Below, in pieces: positions 45,232-57,200 of a stretch of DNA of 64,000 bases. The DNA is from Spodoptera frugiperda (lineage: Eukaryota; Arthropoda; Insecta; Lepidoptera; Noctuidae). Each line of letters opens with the position of its first letter. Position 1 is the first letter of the stretch. Under the pieces are notes generated by a model, which searched no databases, was not told where the DNA came from, and saw only the letters and a list, made by a program, of their open reading frames with translations. The DNA lies in contig NC_064215.1 in the NCBI RefSeq assembly GCF_023101765.2, positions 4,216,001 to 4,280,000 of the forward strand. Reading direction: 5' to 3'. The position numbers were made by a program, and so were the translations under genes.

Positions 45232-48200
45232 GTAAGTACTTTGTTACCGACTCAATTACACATGTTAGCCCCCGCTCTCATTAAACAAGAGACTGCACCT
45301 GCTCCTAAATGAGGCATCTTAAAATTCTGTTACGAGTGTTCCAAGAAAGTATTAAGATTGAATAAATTCTCAAAACTTCGGCATGGCTACATTCGTTGGA
45401 TCAATAAAAAAGGCCAAACAAGATAAGAACATTCATAAAAATAAAACAACATGGACTTATCATTCATGAATAAAACGAATCAATTTTCTTTCATAAAATA
45501 ATTGAAATGTGATTCAGAGATTGTTGTCTTTTGGCACACTTTTTCATTTAATGTGGAAATTCAGGAAATTGTCTGATACAGGATAGCTTGTGCCAATTTT
45601 CAACGCCCGAGGATTCTAAGATCATTGGTTATTAGAAATTATTTTTATATCAAAATCGTGAATCATTTAGTTTTGTTCTAAATCACTTAATTGATAGAAA
45701 AAAATGGGTTTTTATTGATTTATGCATAACTATAAATAGACCTTTACATTTTGGTGAAATATTAGGAACATATACGTACGTTAAATAAAACATTATCTCT
45801 TACTAATTAACACTTACTCCATATGACAATACCCATATACCGCAGATAATCACATATTTGACATCTAATCACATAATCACATATTTAATTATAATTAATA
45901 TTAACCTGGAGTGAAAATGTTTTATATTTATATCGTTAGCTACATGTAACTGTAACCAGGAATCGGGTTAACGACAGTAAATAACCTTTGACACGACATG
46001 GAAACCCAAAAGCTCACGCTTAAATGTTATATGGGGCTCATGTTAAATTACGATGTCGGTGTAAACAAACACCTGCCCCCATTATAACCTGTACGAAAAC
46101 TATTTAAAAAGTGGTAGACGTCTTTAAATGCTTGGGTGCTTCCCAAAGTTTTCCAAACATTCTGATGATGTTTATCCCCAAAACATTTGTTCCAACATAT
46201 GGAACGCTGCAATTTAATCTGTTATATAAAAATAAATCCGGTTTTTCTTCCTGACGCTATAACTCCAGAATGCACAAACCGATTTCCAGGGTTTTGCATT
46301 CGTTCGCACGCAAAAAAAAATAGGAACAATTCAACAGAAAAGCAGGAAAACAGGGAAATCATTGGTAGCGAAACGGAGTTCACTGGGTTTACTAGTATTT
46401 TTTATATAAAAATTAATTGATGTTCGTTAGTTTCACTAAAATACGACAACGGTTAGATTAATTTGGCTAATTGTGGTCTTGAATTATTTGTGGAGGTCCA
46501 ATATTTAAAAGGTAAAAAAAATATGTTTGAGGCGGTACGAAGTTTGCCGGGTCAGCTAGTTTTTAATAAAATTTACAATAGGTACTATTCTTTTGACTCA
46601 CTCAATACTTAGCACTAATTTCTATGATAAATCTATTTCTTCTTTCTATTTCATTTCACTTCAAGTGATGGAAATAACTAATATGTTTTCTTTAGTTGTC
46701 ATGTCGTCGTGGGCGTCATTATCTGGAGTTGTGGACGGCTCAAACGTATTATTTTTTGTATTTTCCCATGTCAAACCCCATGTCAGCTTATCACTCGCCA
46801 TCTTCCCTTTCCTAACTATCATTATTCATAACATCTACGTGTAGGTACTTATTGTTATCTTTGAGTTGATTTCTGTCTATTATTTATTCCATTTGTAGAG
46901 TTAATTCGAATGTAAATCTGACTTAAGATGTGTCTAACTCCCGGAGCTGCGCACTACCTAGCGGGTTTACTGGGGCTCCGGCTAGAAAAGCAGGACTAGG
47001 AACGGGGTGGTTTTTAGTCAGTAAGAGTCTGACATTCTCTCTCGCCTCGCCCAAGGCGGGAGAAGTCATTGCATGATTTTCCACCTTAAAAAAAGTTCAA
47101 ATGATTTGTCTAACTTTTACATTTACTCATAATTAAACAATTTCTCGATCTATCTATATGAACGAATATACATAGAAATTTCCATATAGACAAAAAATGC
47201 TGTGTTAAAAATAGATAGATATTTATTTGCCTACCTAACGAGTGCAATGACCTTGATAGGTAAATACGTCAATAAAGTTAATTGTTATATAAAAAAACAC
47301 TATCATCCATTATGGGTACAGCCCCTAAACCTCTTCATTTTTTGTGCTAAAACTGTTTCTATAAATAATTTCGTTACAAAAATAACATTTGCATTAACAG
47401 CTATTGAATAAAACCACAAAAAAAGATGAAATAAAAAGATGCCCGGTCAATTATTCGCATAAAAACGACGTTATGACGAACGTTTGCGGTTTCAGATAAA
47501 AAACGCGCATTCTTACATATTTACCTATTAGAAATGCTATAAGAATGTTACCTGCGCGATGGGATTAACTATTTGATTTTCCCTATAGCTAATGATCGAT
47601 CATATTCGTTTATTGATTGTAACATAGCATAACGCCACATACTTTAATTCTTGCATTCAGTATGCGGAGGAACACGTATAGAAGTCACATTTTACCAATA
47701 AGTCTCATTTGATATGGTGGTGATGAGCGGTGCCATATACCAGTCACAATTCCAAATGCTATGCCAATAAAAAGTTTCTTTAAAACGAAGAAGAAAAAGA
47801 ATAATAAAGCCTAAAATTAGCCTAGCAAAAGGACTAGTCGTACTCCACCAACGAGGCAGTGTTCTTTGTTTTATCTAACATTAATTTCCTCTTTCAATTA
47901 TGTCTCGCTAAGGTGAAGGTTGTGATAGCTGACATTGCAACGTTTCTTCCTAACTTCCTATTGCTATTAAGATAAGTTTGACACATGTTGTCATTTACTT
48001 TAAGCCATGTGGTGAAGACATTTTATTTTATGAGGTTATCTTGTAAACGAGCAGACGAATCACCTGATGGTAAGCAATCGGCGCGACGCATAGACACCTG
48101 AAACACCAGTGGCGTTACAAATACGTTACCGGTCTTTTGGGGGAGATGAATAAGATTGGGGAGGAGGGTAATTAGGCCTCCGCTAACCTCACTCATACGA

Positions 48201-51200
48201 CAAAACACAACGCTAGCGTAGTGTCACGTCAGTTTTTTGTATGGCCGTGGCCGACTCAACCGTTTCAACCATACCTCATTAGGATTAGCCATCAACTACA
48301 CTTTGACAGGAACAGCATAACTCCCTGATAAACTTGCACTTCTTAAACTGCAATTTTCAACATGTTTACCAAGCGTGGAGATATAACAAACCCCTTTCAT
48401 GTAGAAGAGCAGTTTGTATAGATACAAAATGTCATAGGATATTGTAACACTATGTTATTTTGTCGTTGTTCGTACTTAGTTGCCGGAAGAAATCAATTTG
48501 TTAATTTACCTTGTGGCAAATACAATAGGTTTCCCATAAAAAAACATGTTGAAATGTCTCCGTTCTGTCATCATAAATGGTTTCAACCAGTCAATGATTA
48601 CAGCTACATTATATTGTACATTGATCACATTTCCGAGCATTTAAATCATTACTATTGTTATAAATAGATAAACAATGGAACGTTTAGACAATAAAACGTT
48701 TTCATAATATTTTGAATATCTTACTAGAAAAGTGCTACATGTTTCATTGATGTCAATTTGTAATTTAGTGATAGAAATAAAATACTACAATTAAATAGAC
48801 ACAATTACCCCCCTTCCCAATATTTCCAATCCCGTTTCCCCAACAACCCTTAAATTCCTAACTGGCAACGGACTTGTAACGCCTCTGGTGTTATGGGCGT
48901 CCGGTGGTATAGGCGGCGGTGATTGCTTACCATCAGGTGATCCGTCTGCTCGTTTACCGGATTATACCTTAAAAAACCAACATTACACGGCTTTGCCCGT
49001 GTGAAAGGTAGCCTATATATACATATTATCCCTATAAAGTGGGTTCAGAAGATCCTCAAATCTAAAAGATGTACCAAAAAAAAACTCACATTATGGATAA
49101 ATTAGTAGAGAATACCAAATTCGTGACTAAAACTTACAAGGCAGCCGGTAACTAGATAAAGTAGGTAATTTTAAAATAAAAACAACCAAACTATACTCCA
49201 TTTAATGTGATAACGTTTTAAGGACATTTCAGCTAGAATTTTCTATTCGTCCTTTCTACAAAGATACATACATACATACTGCATAAAACCTTATACATAA
49301 ATACGTAATTTTTTCCTGTAAAAATACGTTCGAAGTAATGAAATATCTCCGGAGCTGCGGACTACCTAGCGAGTTACCGGGGCTCCGGCTCGAAAAGCAG
49401 GAGTAGGAACGGGGTGGTTTTTAGTCAGTAAGAGACTGACACTCCCTCTCGCTTCGCCCAAGGCTAGAGAAGTCATTGGATGATTTTACCCCTTAAATAA
49501 AAGTAATGAAATAGCTATGTTTGTAGTTGTTGTTTATCGCTCGTCCAATGTTTTTCTCATTTCGATATTATTCGACGTTTCGTTAATTTTATTGCTTAGC
49601 CGCTTGAGATTAAAAGAAAACAAAATGTTGTTGAATTCAATCGTTGCTTGAACATGATTTTGTTTGTTATAATATTTGGTTGTTGTTATTGTTTTAATAT
49701 TTTTATTTATTTATTATTATTAGACGAAGCTGTTTTATTAAGTTTGACCCGTTTCTTTGTTTTGGTCAAATTTTGAAATTGGAACTTCACCCCTTTTCTG
49801 TCGACAGATCGATCTGATTTTTGGTACATACTCTTAATCTTGATGATCATACGATATTATAATGGATTTTTTCGTGAACTACCTCCATTATGGATGTCGA
49901 TTGGTAGATAAATTCATTCAAATCAAATCATATTTATTGAGTAGAGACTCAATAAATTATTCAAATCAAATCATATTTATTGAGTAGAGACTCAATAAAT
50001 ATGATTTGATTTGAATAATTTATCTACCAATCGATATCCATAATTGAGGTAATTCATGAAAAAATCCATTATAATATCGTATGATCATCAAGATTAAGAG
50101 TGTGTGAGTCTCTACTCAATAAATATGATTTGATTTGAATGAATTTATTTTGGTATGCATCATAAATACAGGTCTTAAATAATTAAAATAAATTCAGCTG
50201 CCCCGCCGTTGAGGCTTACAATAATAAAATACAAATCAGAATTTAAAACACAATTAGTCATTCTAGATACATTATTAAAACATTCCAAATATTATAGATA
50301 CATACAAATTCAATTAAAATCGTTTAACATATTTTTATGTTTTAGGTACTTACTTGTCTTTGTTATTGTTTTATGAATATTATATAGCGGATGAAAGACC
50401 AGAATGAATTCTGTGTATTGTAGTGTCATCATATTTTTTTTATAAAGTACTTAGTGAGAGAGGAAAATCTTGTAATGTTTTTCAATTCACAAAATCTGTT
50501 ACCGCAAAATACAAACAAACACTCAGTAGCAATTTACTGTTTGTATTAATATAGAATAGAGATGATAAGAGGTTTGAAAATTAAAAATCAATTTAGTCCG
50601 CCAGTTAGGTAATGAAATAATATTAAACACGATTTTTTTTTTATTTATAAGAACAATACTTTGATAAAACAATCAATGTTTAGTAGAGCAAATAGGTACG
50701 TCATTTCTACGTGTAAAATGTACCTACAAGTGAAATCGATATATCTTCGTAAGTATTCGTTTCCGTACGAAAATAAAAAAATACGTGTCTAATATTTAAA
50801 AATAGTGTACAAGACGAACATTAAAATAAAAAATAATCATTTAACCTATTATACATAGTAACTATTGAGTAAAAGTTACATAACGAGAAGTACTAAGTAA
50901 CCACAGATTATAACAACATTATAACGTAGATGTTATATCGCTATAACATATTAATGAAACAGGTAGTTATGCAGCTGAATTAAACAAATGCGTCATGAAA
51001 ATATAGCCTGCAGTAATAACATCTTTGAAACGTAAGGAACTGTTTGTAATAACAATTTTCTAGTTAGAAAAAGCCTGCAAATTGTAACCTTAAATCATAA
51101 ACTTTTTGGTTGAAATTCTTTATATTTTCTAGTAATAAAGAGCCTGCAAATTAAAACCTTAAAGGTACTTCCTTTAGGTTGAAAATTAAATAGGGAAATC

Positions 51201-54200
51201 CTCTTGTAAGACTGAGTCTATCAGTTTTAAGTGTTACGCCTAGGTTCTCTTTGAATTTATTGTTTTTACTGACCATTATCTCAGTAAACTCTATCACTAA
51301 GTATTGTATAGACGCATATCAAACTATCCCTATCTACATTTATTAAATTTTCAACCTTAGTACTTTACAATAAAGTTGAAAATTCATTAATAGTGCTGGG
51401 TTAGTTTATTGGCAATATATTTTAACCCTTGTCTTAATAACCATAAGTTATGAAATCCTTTGTTTCTAGATCCTAGCGGAAATAGTGGAACGTCTAGACA
51501 TCAAAAATGCAGCTTGGAGTACTACGAAGGATGATAAATTTTGGCAGGTTAGTATTCTAAGGTTAAGGTAACTATTAAGTATTTTAATTTTAAAATACAA
51601 CTTCAACTTTATTACAAAACAATACGGATCAAAATCTATTTAACAAATATAGGTTGGTTTGATAAATTTTGGCAGGTTAGTTTACTGTATCTACCCCAGG
51701 TATATTTGCTCACTAGAAATACTTACTTACTTACCCTTTAAATTTGACTTTCTTAAACTGACTTTACGATTTATCCATTTCATTATGGCTTCGTCGTAAT
51801 GTCATTTCAATAAGTAGAGTATCTAGAATACTAAGGGTTTGGAGTTTCTTACAAACCAATAAATATCAATTTTTAAACAAAGATTGATTGACTTACAGGA
51901 GCAGTAACACTTACATTCATAGACTTGATGATCTACTTAATTTTCGATTTTTGGACCAAAATTTATACTAGTTGACGTAAAAATTTGATGACGTCTTACC
52001 GCACAAATTCATACAAAATTTATACGTTTCGAAAAAAGTATTAAAGTAGACTAGTAGGAAACTAGCTAATAACTATTGTATGGCGTAGTTAACGAATACA
52101 TAGTGACACACACCCATGTACGAGTACATATCTATGATCTATGTATATCAAACCGTTTAATAAAAGTCATTATTACATCGCGTAGGTCCTATTAGCTAGA
52201 TAAGGATCTTAGTCATCGTTCATAACTGCACGTTACGAATGCGGCAGACGTCCAAACTGCTTCGAACCCGCTTTGTGTAGACCCATAGTCGTACAGTGTA
52301 CTGGACACACAATGGAACATACCACACTTTAATATATCGATTTAAACATAAACGGAACAAAGTGTCTATATAATTTTTAATTAATTGAGGAAAGTAATGT
52401 TTGGTGGCGGATTTTTAGGTTAAGTACTTTTTACCCGACTGCGCCAGAAGGAGGGTTATGTTTTTTTTTAGTGCTTTTCTTACCATTAGAGATGTATTAT
52501 GCTACGTTGCTGTGCGTGAGTTTGGCTACCTCTAATACAACTTCATTGATACACATAGCTTAGCACTGGTGGTAACGAATTCAACTAAGCTATGTTGTTA
52601 TATGGAAAGATGCGTGGTATGGATGTGTGCTATAGAAGGCTTCCCTTCTATCGATATACATCGAATACTCGAATTGCGCATCTTCCTCGTGCAGGTACTT
52701 TGCGGCGGTGCATCTTCATATTTTTATTATTTTACACTTTATGCACATGTGTACAAAGGTGGGCTTAATGCCGTAGGCATTTTCTACCAGCCAAACCTTT
52801 AGGTGATGCAGTGAAAAACCAGTGGTAGGTGCATGGAGCAAGTAAATACAAAAAAGCTCAGGTGGAAAAATAGAATATAACTACTTACACAAATATATAC
52901 CAATATATATTTAAATAACATGGAAAAATAATAAACCTACATAATAACATTACATATACTATTTACATATAATATATACATATAATACATACTAATTATA
53001 GTGATGATCATAATGAAGACTCTTCATAGCACATCTTAGAATAATATTACAATTCTACTTATAACCAGTGTTATATATAACATACATATTAAACACTTTT
53101 ACCAATGGACACCTAAATTGAATCCAGTGTTTTATATGACTTAATAGCAATTACATTAGGTAAATATAAATTGGCAAGAGTCCAATATATCTTCACAAAT
53201 TAAGTGTTCTCGTTAAAAACTAATTAGGGCTGTAAAACATTTGTCTTAGCTACCTTTTCTTAAGATAACCCTTTTATTCGCAGGTAACTTTTTCTATAGA
53301 GTCAGGGAATCTGAGTGAGGAATTGCTACAAGTTCTAAGGACCTTTGGGATCGGGTCCAGGTATCAGTCATCAGTCAGTTTGGTACCTTGCGCCCTGTAT
53401 TATAAATCCAATGATGAAGTCAGTCCACCGGCGTCTGAAATTGGTGTCATTCGACATGAAGAGTAAGTATTAGAGCTGTACTTATTTTTTCTTTTTTAAA
53501 ATGTATATTTACTTAAAATATTTTATTGAATAGGTTCACCCCCTATTACATGGGACTTATAACTCAAATGGTAAAAAGTGGGTGTACATTGTATAGCGGC
53601 ATTACGTGCCTTAATGTGCACCTCTGCCTACCCCTTCGGAGATAAAAGGCGTGACGTTGCATTTATATTTTATAGAAAAACAAGGAACAACAAACGATTA
53701 AATGACGAAATCTTAGTTAACAAAGAAAAAGTAATAAAAGAGCGAAATAAATAAATAAATAAATATAAAAAAAATTATAATTAAAGACACGCAAAGGATA
53801 ATAAACAAGAAAAAATAAAACGACAATAGAATGAATGATCAAAACAACTAGCAGCTACAAATACAAGCGAACATTTTATCGCTTCCAAAGGAACCGACTA
53901 GAGATGTAATTAAACAATTGATCTCGATCTCCCGGAACAACGTCTTAACGAACAACTATTACTTTAGCGAACTATAAATAAACCTAAATGTTTAAAATTA
54001 AGCTAAATGACGCAAGGACTATACCTACTATCATTAGTACTTACTCCCAAATATTTTCGAACCGATACTACCTTCAAACCTTCAAGAAAAAAGCACACTC
54101 TTTTATAATGCCGGCAACGCACCTGTGACTCCTCTGGTGTTGCGGGTGTCCATGGGCGGCGCTGATCACTTACTATCAAGTGACTCGTTTGCTCGTTTGC

Positions 54201-57200
54201 CACCTATGTCATAAAAAATAGGTACAGGCCCCATCATATCCTGCTATACCTTCTTGTCCGTTCTGTTTCGTCCATATTTTTAAGGAACAGATAGATTAAA
54301 TGATTTTTTTGAGGTGGGGAAATCATCCAATTACTTCTCCCGCATTGGGGGAGACGAGAGGGAATATCAGACTCTACCTAACTTAAAACCATCCCACTCC
54401 TACTTCTGCTTCGAGTCGGAGCCCCGGTGAACCCGCTAGGTAGTCTGCAGCTCCAGATCAGGCATCAGCCCAACTGGACCCCATCTGTGATGGTCTGATA
54501 GTTCTTTGAGACGCGTTAGAAACGCGACGCGCCGTACGCACGGATTAGATGGACTAGGAAAATCATCCAATGACTTCTATAGCCTAGTGTTAGGCTCTTA
54601 CTGACTAAAAACCACCCTGTTCCTACTACTCGAGCTGGCTGACCTAAATCCCCTGTTCCCTGTGGAAGATATTGAAGGTTTCTTTAACCAAAAAAAAGAA
54701 AAAAATATTGGACACCATTCGATCAAAAATACTTTTTAGTCTTTCTTTGAAATAATTTCAATAGGTATATTTATCCTCAATCAGGAAAAACCCCAAATAA
54801 AAATGATCTCATCTTACCTATGCAGAGAATGAATTAAATTCTTTGTGATTTATATCAACAGGTAATCTTCTTTCCCCTTCCTATTACACAACACAAGTCA
54901 CAATAATACATATTTTTCAATTGCCACATCGTAACCTATACTTACTGGTTTCCATAGAAATAAACATGTTTTACAGTTATTTAAATTGTGGGCAAACAAT
55001 CATTTCGTCATTAGAAAAACTTCCCATTACTTAATAATTCACATTTTATACGTGTTTACAGCAATAAAAATATGGTAAACACGTCATTGCTGTGTAAAAA
55101 ATGTCTGAATCTATTATAGTGTAATAGAAAAGTATAGATACCGTACATACCTAATATGATTTATCTACATAGACATATTAATCATGAAATGACCATAAGT
55201 ATTTCCTTTACGTAGTATTTCTAAATCAATATCAAAATCACCTTTATCAGTATTATGGTGGCCATACACGTAGTGGTATACCTGTACGGTATACCGGGAC
55301 TGAAGACTTATTATGCAAGTATACCGGTGTGTGACAAAACTTGCACAAGTTTCCTGACTTGCACGCTCCGGTATACTTGCACAAGTCTTCAGTCCCGGTA
55401 TACCGTACAGGTATACCGCTACGTGTGTGGCCACCATTAGCCGGGCTACACAAAATTTTACCATTCAATTGTAACAAACTTATGAATAAATTAAGAAAAA
55501 AACATTTTCATTATTGATGTATTCATCTGTTTAATTTCAGCGTCTCAAATACAGCGTGGTCCCGATTTTCATCATCGGTGCGTGCGCGCACGAACCTCGC
55601 ACAGGTGTTGCACGATGTGCGCGCAGACGCAGCCCTCACCTTTGATTGGGTGTTTCTTCTACTGGTCGCCGCGTTCGTTGCTGCTATTGGTCTGGTTGAA
55701 AATTCCACTGTCATTCTTGTGGCCAGTATGCTTATATCTCCACTTATGGTAAGAGAATTGTTGTATTTACTTACCTACCTATTTTGATAGGTATTGTTAT
55801 GTTATCTGTCGCGTACACACATTAACATACCTCATACTATACACACAACACAATAAGATCTGAAATTGCATTCTGTGGAATGCATCTTATGATGTTAAAA
55901 ATATCCAATAATACGTAAGACATGTACAGTTTACTGAGTTGCTTGCTGAGATGATCCGATACCCTTATCGACTATACCAAGAAGAAGGAAACCTTTTATA
56001 CTACGACTTTATAATGTACCTTTAACTTCTTATTATTCTGACGACAAAATATTTTGACTACATTTCAACCTCTTCTTCCAGGGTCCTATAACAGCGAGTA
56101 CTCTAGGCACAGCCGTCAAAGATCGTTCCCTGCAGGTGATGGGAGTCAAGAATGAGTTCCTCGGCTTGTTCCTATCTCTCGTCATGGGATTCCTGTTCGG
56201 GCTGACCATCTGTGCGATCGATGAGCGATATGGAGTCGTGGAAGACTGGCCTACTTATGAAATGATCTCAAGGTATCTCTACTCCAGCACTTCTGAACAT
56301 AAGCCTCCCTTACAGAGTTCCACATCAGCTTGCTATTAGCTCTGCCTAACGCCTGTAGTCAGTGCATATTTGAATTTGATTCTTTTTAACCCGTGGTTTG
56401 CTGGAATGCCGATACGTACACGCGAGACACAATGTGTTTTCTATTGTGTTTTATAATTCTTACAAACCGGCAGATAAGAGGTTTTTAAGTAAGACAATCA
56501 ACAACAACCTAAATTTGTATGATGCTAAGATTAATTCCTATGTTTTTCGGCTTACTCACGTAATTATTTGACGAAGATCTTGACTAGTTTCAAGCTATGT
56601 TAGAGACTCATATTCATGATCAGCATACCTTATCGTACGCACGTAGCACAACGATAGTCGCCGCGTCGTGGAAATATAATAATTAATTTAGTATATATCA
56701 CGAAAGTTATAATATAAACATTCTCAGATTAGTGTACCTACATTACTGAGATATGTAAATGTGTAGGTATGTAGAAGGTAATTGTAAACACTAGACATAC
56801 ATTAGTAGGATAGTAAATAATAATAAATAACGTTATTACACAACGTTTTATAGTTATTACAAAAATGTTATGTAATGTAATAATACTACAAAGCTTGTAA
56901 TTTACGGTACGTAAGTTATTTACGTACCTAACATTAGTTCTTAATACGTTCCTACATTTTTGGTAAGGTATTTGTCCCAAATGAATTGCTAAAAAAATAC
57001 CTATCCCATATAAAAAAATAAATTGAGCTCTGTAAAGTATACCAGTAACTGTCCGATCTTCACCTAGCCAAGATCAAAAAATTATTAATTTCAGTAGTAG
57101 TTCAGGAGTTGTGCGCTTTTATGTCGGTGATTCATTTTCGTTAGTAACATTTTTTCATGCATGAATCACACAAAGATTCGCTCCATGTGTATCGAACCCG

